DNA of 64,000 bases from Candidatus Bathyarchaeota archaeon (GTDB taxonomy: Archaea > Thermoproteota > Bathyarchaeia > Bathyarchaeales > SOJC01). How positions within the stretch are numbered: position 1 is the first letter of the stretch; each line of letters opens with the position of its first letter. The stretch lies in the NCBI GenBank assembly GCA_020341775.1, contig CP070835.1, positions 1,558,116-1,622,115 on the forward strand. The letters are read 5' to 3'. The position numbers were made by a program, and so were the translations under genes. Shown piece by piece: positions 33,139 through 40,680 of this stretch. The notes below the pieces were generated by a model, which did not search any database, was not told where the DNA came from, and saw nothing but the letters and a program-made list of their open reading frames with translations.

Positions 33139-34278
33139 TTGACCGAGGAAATATTCCAGCAATTCAGAGATTGGATAGACAACCGACATGAATACGCCAA
33201 AGAATGGAAAGAAAGAACAAATAAAAAAATCATAGGATACCTCTGCACGTATGTACCCGAAGAAATCCTCTATGCTGCTGACATGCTTCCTGTCAGAATT
33301 CTCGGCAGCCACGAACCACCTACTGTTACAGAACCCTATATATTCGCAATGTTTTGCCACCTTTGCAGAGATTGCCTAGCTCAGGGGCTTAAAGGAAGAT
33401 TCAACTACATCGATGGAATCGTGGAAGGACAGTCATGTTTACATCTAAGACAAACCTTCAACGCTTGGAGACTACACATTCCCACAAACTTTGCCCATTA
33501 CATTCACATACCTCACGGAATTCAAAACCCCCACGCAATTCCATACCTCGCACAAGAACTTGCCAAATTCAAGAAGACTCTTGAAGACTGGACTGGCAAA
33601 AAGATAACCAACGAGGGCTTGGACAAAGGAATAAAAATCATGAACAAAAACAGAGAGCTAATGCGGAAAGTCCACGAGTATAGAAAACTGGATAACCCCA
33701 AAATAACTGGTATAGAAGCAATGGAAATGGTTCTTTCAAGCCAAATGGTTGACAAACAGGAACACAGCAAGCTGCTAAACAAGCTTTTGGAAGAATTGCC
33801 AAATAGAAATCTTAACCGAAACCCAGGAACAAGATTAATGATTATTGGAAGCGAAGACGACGACCGAGTATTCATGAAAAACGTTGAAGCCTTAGGCGCA
33901 ACGTTTGTAATTGAGGAACATTGCACTGGTTCACGATACCTATGGGATGATGTAGTCCCAAGTGAGGATAGGTTGATGGCTATAGCTTCTCGCTATGTAA
34001 ACAGAGTCCCATGCCCCAGCAAAGACTGGCCAGAATTCACCAGAATCCAACATGCTGTCAAACTTGCTAAGGATTTTAACGTTCAAGGCGCACTTGTAAT
34101 TCAAAACAAGTTCTGCGACCCACATGGAATTGAAATTCCACCGCTAAGAGAAGCTCTAAAACAAGTTGGCGTTCAAACATACCCTCTGGAATTTGATGTT
34201 ACAGTTCCATGGGGACAATTCCGAACCAGAGTTGAAGCTTTCCTTGAAACCCTAACAGGATTGGAGGAACTTTTCTAA
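33139..34278 (+). CDS. bcrC: Benzoyl-CoA reductase subunit C (BcrC/BzdN-like)
   Basis: One of the two subunits of the substrate-reducing module of ATP-dependent class I benzoyl-CoA reductase, HgdB fold, 379 residues. GYLCTYVPEEILYAADMLPVR is at ~34-54, followed by FCHLCRDCLAQGLKG, EEHCTGSRYLWDDV and QNKFCDPHG, which supply the conserved cysteines. TTG start; no other in-frame start precedes the conserved region. Gene order C-B-D-A-like, a ferredoxin, and pathway enzymes next door support benzoyl-CoA as substrate over a 2-hydroxyacyl-CoA. Confidence 0.9.
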   Translation: MTEEIFQQFRDWIDNRHEYAKEWKERTNKKIIGYLCTYVPEEILYAADMLPVRILGSHEPPTVTEPYIFAMFCHLCRDCLAQGLKGRFNYIDGIVEGQSCLHLRQTFNAWRLHIPTNFAHYIHIPHGIQNPHAIPYLAQELAKFKKTLEDWTGKKITNEGLDKGIKIMNKNRELMRKVHEYRKLDNPKITGIEAMEMVLSSQMVDKQEHSKLLNKLLEELPNRNLNRNPGTRLMIIGSEDDDRVFMKNVEALGATFVIEEHCTGSRYLWDDVVPSEDRLMAIASRYVNRVPCPSKDWPEFTRIQHAVKLAKDFNVQGALVIQNKFCDPHGIEIPPLREALKQVGVQTYPLEFDVTVPWGQFRTRVEAFLETLTGLEELF

Positions 34279-34292
34279 AGAGGCTTTTAAAA

Positions 34293-35624
34293 ATGACTCA
34301 AAAATATCCAATAGAACCATTGAAAATCTGGAACGAAGCCAAGCAGCTCAGAGGAAAGTACTACGAAAATTATCTAGCCGCCCACGAGCTTGGAGGGCTT
34401 CGCTGGGCAGGAGGAGCCTGGTCTTTCAGTGCTATACCTGCTGGTCTTGGTGAGGATGTTTACAGTATAACTGGAGAACCTCATGGAGCCACAATCGCCT
34501 TCTTCAAGGATTTCACTGCCAAATGCCATGATGCTGTTGAAGCCGCAGGTTTTCCGCGAACTCTTTGCGCTTACATGAGAAACTATTGGGGATCCATCCT
34601 GCTTGACAAGTACATTCAAGCAGATGGCAATGTGGTTGATGAGCATCCAGTCCCTGACTTCATATGGCAAGACCACATCTGCTGCAGCCATGCGAAATGG
34701 TATCAGGTAGCAAGATGGCTTGAAGAAAAGAAGGGAAAAAAGGTTCCAATGTACTGCGTAGATGTTTCGGTTGGCTACTCAATGGATAAACCTCTAGAAG
34801 ATTACAAGATAAACTACATCGTTCAACAATTAAACGACGGAATTGAATGGCTAGAGAAAGTCACTGGAAGAACATACAACGACAAACTGCTCTGTGAAGC
34901 CGTCTGGAATGAGATCAATGCTACAAAGATCTGGGCTGAAATATGCACCTTAAACCAAACTATTCCAGCACCCCTCGATGAAAAAACGATGTATTCGCTC
35001 TATGTTATGGGAACACTTATGAAACATCGACCAGAATGCGTCGACATTTACAGGAAGTTAAAGGCTGAGGTAGAAGACAGAGTAAGAAGAGGAATAGCGG
35101 CAGTAGCTAACGAAAAATACAGAGTAATTACCGACACACAGCCTCCTTGGGGTTTTCTAAAGATTTTCAGAGAAATGGAAAAATATGGGGTTGTTTCGCT
35201 TGGCTCCCTCTACACATTTGGACTGATTGGAATGTGGAAATATCGCCCAGACGGAACATGGGCTCCAAAAGATCTCCCACTTGAAAAACCTCAGACAAGA
35301 GAAGAAGCAGTGAAAATGATTGTTGAATGGACTGTTGACCGACCTGAATGGGCCCACTTCTATCTACCAGAGGTGAAGACAAAAATGATCTTAAGCATCG
35401 TTAAGCAGTGGAAGGTTGACGCGGTTCTGCTTCATTACAACAGAGGCTGCGAAGGCTTAAGCGTCCACATAGCTGAAAACCGCCACGGACTAGTAAAAGC
35501 TGGCGTGCCAGTCTTCCCATTTGAGGGAAATATGGGTGACGAAAGAGAATTCGATTTCCCAGGAACCCTAGCTCGGCTAACAGCCTTCTTCGAAAGTATG
35601 GGATTAAAAAAACTAAAGGAATAG
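34293..35624 (+). CDS. bcrB: Benzoyl-CoA reductase subunit B (BcrB/BzdO-like)
   Basis: 443 residues, second subunit of the benzoyl-CoA-binding module. Recognisable BcrB segments are GGLRWAGGAWSFSAIPAGLG near 30-50, TLCAYMRNYWGS, DHICCSHAKWYQ, TIPAPLDEKTMYSLYV, TQPPWGFLKIFREMEKYG and PFEGNMGDEREFD. These are more specific than the general HgdA/B fold and separate it from the other two dehydratase-family pairs here. Cysteines in CAYMRN, ICCSH and RGCEG would bind the cluster. Starts 15 bases after bcrC. Confidence 0.93.
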   Translation: MTQKYPIEPLKIWNEAKQLRGKYYENYLAAHELGGLRWAGGAWSFSAIPAGLGEDVYSITGEPHGATIAFFKDFTAKCHDAVEAAGFPRTLCAYMRNYWGSILLDKYIQADGNVVDEHPVPDFIWQDHICCSHAKWYQVARWLEEKKGKKVPMYCVDVSVGYSMDKPLEDYKINYIVQQLNDGIEWLEKVTGRTYNDKLLCEAVWNEINATKIWAEICTLNQTIPAPLDEKTMYSLYVMGTLMKHRPECVDIYRKLKAEVEDRVRRGIAAVANEKYRVITDTQPPWGFLKIFREMEKYGVVSLGSLYTFGLIGMWKYRPDGTWAPKDLPLEKPQTREEAVKMIVEWTVDRPEWAHFYLPEVKTKMILSIVKQWKVDAVLLHYNRGCEGLSVHIAENRHGLVKAGVPVFPFEGNMGDEREFDFPGTLARLTAFFESMGLKKLKE

Positions 35625-35637
35625 GAGAAAACAAAAA

Positions 35638-36441
35638 ATGATAACAGCTGGAATAGACGTAGGAGCCAAATACGCAAAAATCGTGGTCCTTGAAGATGGA
35701 AAAAGTATACTCACACGAGCTAACGGCATAGTCGGATTTGACATTCTAAAATCTGTAACAGCAGTCTCTGAAAAAGCCTTGGACGGCACAGGTTTGAAGC
35801 GCGACCAGATCACTCGCATAGTAGCAACGGGAATGGGAAGAAAAGCCATCCATAGGACACCTCCAATAAACGCTGAAGAAATAGTACCAGATGTAATCGC
35901 AGACGCAAAAGGAACACACCATCTAATCTCAACGGTCAAAACAGTAATTGATGTTGGAGCTGAAGAAGGAAGGGGAGTCAAAGTCGATGAAAACGGGAAA
36001 GTGAGAGACTTCGTCATCAACGAAAGATGCGCCGCAGGGGCTGGAACATTCATCGAAACCATGGCTAGAGCCCTAGAAGTAAAAGTCGAAGATATGGGCC
36101 TCCTAGCACTAAAATCCACAGAAGCCATACCAATGAACGCCCAATGCTGCGTCTTCGCCGAATCAGAAGTGGTTACCCTCATTCACTCAAGAGTCACAAA
36201 AGAAAACATATCAAAAGCAATCCACGATGCCATGGCAGGGAGAATAGCTTCAATGGTGCTGAGGGTGGGCGTAGAAAAAGACGTAGCATTAATTGGAGGA
36301 GTAGCGCAAAATCCGGGATTCTTGCCGCCCCTGAAAAAGGAGTTGAACACCGAAATCATTGTTCCTGAACACCCTCAATATGTAGGTGCTTTTGGAGCTG
36401 CTTTGCTTGCACTTGAAATGGAGGGACACCAAAATGAGTGA
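35638..36441 (+). CDS. bcrD: Benzoyl-CoA reductase ATPase subunit D (BcrD/BzdP-like)
   Basis: 267-residue ATPase of the activator module. Cluster cysteines are Cys131 (NERCAAGAGTF) and Cys170/171 (NAQCCVFAESEVV). In place of the GGQDSKAI loop of HgdC it has DVGAEEGRGVK, the form I associate with BcrD/BzdP subunits. It forms a heterodimer with the following ATPase, sharing one [4Fe-4S] cluster and coupling ATP hydrolysis to electron transfer into BcrBC. SD ATAGGAGA upstream; overlaps the next gene by eight bases. Confidence 0.92.
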   Translation: MITAGIDVGAKYAKIVVLEDGKSILTRANGIVGFDILKSVTAVSEKALDGTGLKRDQITRIVATGMGRKAIHRTPPINAEEIVPDVIADAKGTHHLISTVKTVIDVGAEEGRGVKVDENGKVRDFVINERCAAGAGTFIETMARALEVKVEDMGLLALKSTEAIPMNAQCCVFAESEVVTLIHSRVTKENISKAIHDAMAGRIASMVLRVGVEKDVALIGGVAQNPGFLPPLKKELNTEIIVPEHPQYVGAFGAALLALEMEGHQNE

Positions 36442-37315
36442 AAAATCCAAGGAATTTTGGAGATGGCGAGAATATAGACACACAATGCCAAACATGGATT
36501 GGCACGACGCAAAAATGGTCACAGCTGGCGTGGACATAGGATCAGTAGGTAGCAAGGCTGCGGTCATGCTTGACGGAGAACTTTACACATACGCAGCCAT
36601 GCGAACAGGCGGAGTAAGTGAAGAAACTGCAGTCAAAGCCATGAACTGGGCTATTGAAGAGACAGGGCTAAAAACCGAAGATATTCATTACGTCGTTGGA
36701 ACTGGCTATGGCCGCGTAAATGTTCCGTTCGCAAAAAGAACGATAACAGAAATTGCTTGCCACGCAAGAGGAGCCCATTACATTTATGGACCAACTGTTC
36801 GAACAGTTCTCGACATTGGAGGACAAGACTGCAAAGCCATAAGATGCGACGAAAAAGGAAAAGTCATGTCCTTTCTCATGAACGACAAATGTGCAGCTGG
36901 GACAGGAAGGGGTCTTGAAGTCTTCGCGGATTTGATTAGAACTCCAATCGAAGAGCTTGGAAAGACTTCATTGAGCGTGCAAGATGAACCTCAACCAGTA
37001 AGCAACACTTGCGTGATTTTTGCAAAAGCAGAATCTGTAGCTCTTCTGCGCCAAGGATGGCCAAAGGAAAAAGTTTCAGCAGCCTACCATCTCGCTATGG
37101 TTAACCGCATAATCGACTTACTTACAAAGGTTGGGATCGAAAAAGACTTCGTCGTCACAGGAGGAGTCGCGAAAAACACAGGAATAGTTTCCAGGCTTGA
37201 GCGAAATCTCAAACTGAAGCCCCTTGAACCCAAGTTGGATCCAATTCTGGCCGGAGCCATAGGATCCGCACTGTTCGCTAAGGCTCTTTATGAAAAAGAA
37301 ATAGGCCTACGTTAA
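36434..37315 (+). CDS. bcrA: Benzoyl-CoA reductase ATPase subunit A (BcrA/BzdQ-like)
   Basis: Second ATPase of the activator heterodimer, 293 residues from the ATG at 36434; an in-frame ATG at 36386 would add 16 residues inside bcrD. The N-terminal extension FWRWREYRHTMPNMDW precedes the ATPase core, as in BzdQ. DIGSVGSKAAVM is at 34-45, DIGGQDCKAI at 127-136, and the cluster cysteines are Cys153 (NDKCAAGTGRG) and Cys193 (SNTCVIFAKAE). The eight-base overlap with bcrD indicates coupled synthesis of the two partners. Confidence 0.92.
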   Translation: MSEKSKEFWRWREYRHTMPNMDWHDAKMVTAGVDIGSVGSKAAVMLDGELYTYAAMRTGGVSEETAVKAMNWAIEETGLKTEDIHYVVGTGYGRVNVPFAKRTITEIACHARGAHYIYGPTVRTVLDIGGQDCKAIRCDEKGKVMSFLMNDKCAAGTGRGLEVFADLIRTPIEELGKTSLSVQDEPQPVSNTCVIFAKAESVALLRQGWPKEKVSAAYHLAMVNRIIDLLTKVGIEKDFVVTGGVAKNTGIVSRLERNLKLKPLEPKLDPILAGAIGSALFAKALYEKEIGLR

Positions 37316-37329
37316 GGGGAGGATGCAAA

Positions 37330-37614
37330 ATGAAGGCTTATTATGGCTACAAGGACGGTTCGGGGGACTATTTCATCATCATTGACACCGACAAATGCAA
37401 TGGGTGCAGGAAGTGTGTCGACGCATGTCCTCATAGAGTTTTTGAACTAATCAAAGATGAATTCGACATTGAAGGAGGATTAATGGCGGCTGTAACTGAG
37501 GAACATCGCAAGAAAATCAAGTATAGCTGTGGACCCTGCAAACCAATGAGCGGAGAACGAAAACTTCAGTGCGTCCTGGCATGTGAAGCCAAGGCAATAA
37601 CCCATTCTTGGTAG
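37330..37614 (+). CDS. Ferredoxin of the benzoyl-CoA reductase operon
   Basis: 94-residue ferredoxin. The first motif is CNGCRKCVDACPHRVFEL; the second half is stretched, with CGPCKPMSGERKLQCVLAC, so a second cluster site is likely but with a long insert. Strong GGGGAGGAT Shine-Dalgarno site eight bases upstream. Location 14 bases after bcrA and before the large electron-transfer fusion suggests that it is the direct electron donor to the reductase, as ferredoxin is in Thauera and Azoarcus. Confidence 0.9.
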   Translation: MKAYYGYKDGSGDYFIIIDTDKCNGCRKCVDACPHRVFELIKDEFDIEGGLMAAVTEEHRKKIKYSCGPCKPMSGERKLQCVLACEAKAITHSW

Positions 37615-37623
37615 GGATAACCT

Positions 37624-40149
37624 ATCTCGGAAATCGTTACATTATTCATCAACGACATCGAAATGAAAGCCAGTAAAGGTACAACAATTCTCGAAGCAGC
37701 AAGAAAGATAGATGTTTACATCCCTGCTATTTGCTTTCATCCTGACCTACCTTCTCCCATCAAGGCTAAATCCATAAAAGCAGTTTACCGTGGCACCCAG
37801 AAAATCGACAATCGTTCCTCAGAAAAGGAGTTTGAAGGCTGTAAATTATGCCTAGTCCAAGTTGAGGGCCGAGAAGAACTTGTTCTCGCATGCTGTACAC
37901 CAGTTTCTGAAAACCTGAAAGTTCGCACCGAAACGCAGCAAGTTCAAAAGGCAAGAAAAACTCAACTAATGCACATTCTAGCCAAACACCCACACGCATG
38001 CCTAATCTGCGCCCAAAAGGAAGGCTGCACAACAGAGCCATGTTCAACAAACGTTCCTGTAGAGGAACGTTGCTGCCCAGAGTTCGGCAAATGCGAGCTC
38101 GAGAGAGTATCAGAATACATTGGAATCAGAGAAGACACACCCAGATATATCCCGCAAAACCTACCTGTAATAGAGAATGAACCACTCTTCCTACGCGACT
38201 ACAACCTCTGCATTGGATGCACCCGATGCGTCAGAGTGTGCCAAGAAGTTCGCGGTGTTGGAGCCTTAGGTTTCGTTCACAAAAATGACGAAGTCTTAGT
38301 CGGAACTGTTGAGCCAACGTTTATCGATTCTGACTGCAAATTCTGTGGAGCGTGCGTAGAGGTCTGTCCAACTGGAGCCCTACGAGATAAGGAATTAAAA
38401 GCTGCAAAACATGAAGTTGCTTTAATCCCATGTAAATATACTTGCCCAGCAAATGTCGATGTTCCAAGATATGTCAAACTAATATCTGAAGGTAAATTTG
38501 CTGATGCCGCAGCCGTAGCAAGAGAGAAGTTGCCTTTGCCAAACGTTCTGGCTCATGCTTGTTCTCGTCCGTGCGAAAGTGCATGTAGGCGGCTAGATGT
38601 CAACGAAGCTGTTTCAATCTGTGGTTTGAAGCGCTCTGCAATGGAAAATGATGATGAAACATGGAAAGACAAACTGGAGCCTACAGAACCGAAAGGGAAG
38701 AAAATCGCTATAATAGGCTCTGGTCCAGCTGGACTAAGTGCAGCTTACTACTTGGCCAGACTAGGATATCAGGCAACCGTTTTCGAGACCATGTCAGAAC
38801 CAGGTGGAATGATGCGATACGGAGTTCAAGAGTACCGTCTGCCAAAAGAAATTGTTGAGAAAGACATTAGAGAAATCGTCAATTTAGGCGTAGAAATCAA
38901 GACCGATGCTGCCCTTGGAAAGGATTTTACAGTTGAATCTCTTAAGAATGAAGGCTATGACGCAATTCTTATTTCCGTTGGCTTGCAGACCAGCAGAAAG
39001 CTGAAAGTCGAAGGTGCCGACTTAGCAGGGATCGTAGGTGGACTAGACTTCTTAAGGAATGTTAGACTTGGCAAAGCCTCAAACCTAGAAGGAAAAGCCT
39101 TAGTAATCGGAGGAGGCAGCGTTGCAATAGACACTGCTCTGACAGCCCTAAGACTAGGAGCCAACAACGTACAACTTGCTTGCTTAGAGAAAACTGAAGA
39201 AATGCCAGCCTTTCCATGGGAGGTTCAGCAAGCCCTTGAAGAAGGAGTGAAAATTCACAACTCCTTTGGAGTCAACAAGATTTTAGGTAAAAATGGTAGA
39301 GTAGCTGCAGTTGAGCTTATGCATTGCCTTTCAGTTTTCGATAAAGAGGGAAGATTTAATCCATCCTTTAATGAAGAAGAAACAATGCAGATTGAAATTA
39401 ACACGCTTATACTTGCAATAGGGCAAGCCCCAGACCTTCCATCGCTAACAGCAAGCCAGTTGAAGCTGTCAGAGTCGGGATTAATTGATGTAAACTCCTC
39501 CACATTGGAAACCAGTATGTCAAGCGTGTTTGCATGCGGAGACATCGCAGAAGGCCCAACTTCGATAGTGAAAGCTTTGGCTTCAGGTAAGCAAGGTGCA
39601 TTTGCCATCGACAAATATTTTGGAGGAATAGGAAATCTTGAAGACAGATTTATAGAGATTGAAAAGCCAAATCCTTGGTTAGGAAAAATGGAAGAATTCG
39701 GCTACAAACAATCTATCCAAATGCCTTGCTTGCCAATTGATGAAAGAAAGGGCAATTTCTCTGAGGTTGAACTTGGATACGACGAAAAAATGGCACGAGA
39801 TGAAGCCAGTCGGTGCCTAAGATGCGATTTGAGAATGGATATACAGCAAGCTTACCAACCCCCAGAGAAATGGTTGCCACTAACAGAAGAGGGCCTAAAA
39901 ACTGTACTAGAAACAGAAGGCGTCTACCAACTTTTGAATGATGATAAGGAAATTATTTACATAAAAGGAACAATGAACCTCAAAAAAGAGTTGGAACAAC
40001 AGCTCACAACTGGCACCAAGGCAAAATACTTCATTTATGAAGAAGCAAAGATGTACACCATGAGAGAGAGTGAATCGCTTCAACAATACATGAAACGACA
40101 TGGAAAAATGCCAGAACAAAACATGGAAATTGAAGAAGATCTGTATTAA
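37624..40149 (+). CDS. NuoG/GltD-like multi-cluster flavoprotein, candidate NAD(P)H-ferredoxin oxidoreductase of the pathway
   Basis: About 840 residues. Domains in order: a [2Fe-2S] NuoG-type domain (IPAICFHP, then CKLC and a further Cys), a His-Cys3 cluster site (HACLICAQKEGC), a two-cluster ferredoxin domain (CIGCTRCVRVC and CKFCGACVEVCP), then a GltD/NfnB-like module with CKYTCPANVDVPRY, FAD site IIGSGPAGLSAAYY, NAD(P) site VIGGGSVAIDTAL, and VFACGDIAEG. The last ~75 residues form a separate small domain (GVYQLLNDDKEIIYIKG). The first ATG (37663) cuts into the [2Fe-2S] fold; homology-like sequence extends to ~37624, where the codon is ATC after AGGGA. Likely recycles the ferredoxin used by BcrCBDA. 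Confidence 0.85.
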   Translation: MSEIVTLFINDIEMKASKGTTILEAARKIDVYIPAICFHPDLPSPIKAKSIKAVYRGTQKIDNRSSEKEFEGCKLCLVQVEGREELVLACCTPVSENLKVRTETQQVQKARKTQLMHILAKHPHACLICAQKEGCTTEPCSTNVPVEERCCPEFGKCELERVSEYIGIREDTPRYIPQNLPVIENEPLFLRDYNLCIGCTRCVRVCQEVRGVGALGFVHKNDEVLVGTVEPTFIDSDCKFCGACVEVCPTGALRDKELKAAKHEVALIPCKYTCPANVDVPRYVKLISEGKFADAAAVAREKLPLPNVLAHACSRPCESACRRLDVNEAVSICGLKRSAMENDDETWKDKLEPTEPKGKKIAIIGSGPAGLSAAYYLARLGYQATVFETMSEPGGMMRYGVQEYRLPKEIVEKDIREIVNLGVEIKTDAALGKDFTVESLKNEGYDAILISVGLQTSRKLKVEGADLAGIVGGLDFLRNVRLGKASNLEGKALVIGGGSVAIDTALTALRLGANNVQLACLEKTEEMPAFPWEVQQALEEGVKIHNSFGVNKILGKNGRVAAVELMHCLSVFDKEGRFNPSFNEEETMQIEINTLILAIGQAPDLPSLTASQLKLSESGLIDVNSSTLETSMSSVFACGDIAEGPTSIVKALASGKQGAFAIDKYFGGIGNLEDRFIEIEKPNPWLGKMEEFGYKQSIQMPCLPIDERKGNFSEVELGYDEKMARDEASRCLRCDLRMDIQQAYQPPEKWLPLTEEGLKTVLETEGVYQLLNDDKEIIYIKGTMNLKKELEQQLTTGTKAKYFIYEEAKMYTMRESESLQQYMKRHGKMPEQNMEIEEDLY

Positions 40150-40212
40150 CTCATTTCTAAAGCAATCTCATCTCGGGAGCCTGGAATAAAGAAGAGAATA
40201 TTAAGTAAACAT

Positions 40213-40677
40213 CTAGTTAATTCTTCGAAACCGATAAAAAATCCGACCATCCTCAAGTTCTACGATCTTCAGTTTGACCTTTTCTCCAATCTTCAAGTCC
40301 TCGTACTTTGCGTTGTCAATTCGTGCAGAAATCAGTAGACCACCTATTTTGACTATTCCGATGCAGAAAGGTGCATCTTGTACGAACCCTAAAGGGGCCC
40401 CCAACTTGGTCTCTGTAAAAGCGTAAAGTTCACCCTCGACGCCCAAGTCAGCCCATTCAAGCTTGTCTGACAGGCAATTGGGGCACACAATTCTGGGAGG
40501 CCACAAAGATTTGCTACATTGTTGGCATTTGGTTGTTGTCAGGCGACCCTTCTTAAGATTTGCAAAGAATTGGCTGATTCTAGTATTTTTCTCGTCTTCC
40601 AAAGGATAGAAGTCCAACATGAAAGGAAGCTTTATGTTTTCAGGTCTCTTTATCTTTTCAAACTCTACATCCGCCAT
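40213..40677 (-). CDS. DUF35 zinc-ribbon/OB-fold thiolase partner, copy 3
   Basis: 154 residues; zinc ribbon CQQCSKSLWPPRIVCPNC and an OB-like domain that ends KLKIVELEDGRIFYRF. It starts three bases after the stop of the thiolase upstream on the minus strand, so this pair has the same thiolase-then-DUF35 order as the other two. Probable thiolase complex subunit. Confidence 0.86.
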   Translation of the reverse strand: MADVEFEKIKRPENIKLPFMLDFYPLEDEKNTRISQFFANLKKGRLTTTKCQQCSKSLWPPRIVCPNCLSDKLEWADLGVEGELYAFTETKLGAPLGFVQDAPFCIGIVKIGGLLISARIDNAKYEDLKIGEKVKLKIVELEDGRIFYRFRRIN

Positions 40678-40680
40678 ATC

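Noticed and set aside
38050-38071. Perfect 8-6-8 hairpin (AACGTTCC / GGAACGTT)
   Set aside because: It lies inside the coding sequence of the electron-transfer fusion, in a conserved cysteine-rich stretch, with no T-run after it; best read as chance within codons.
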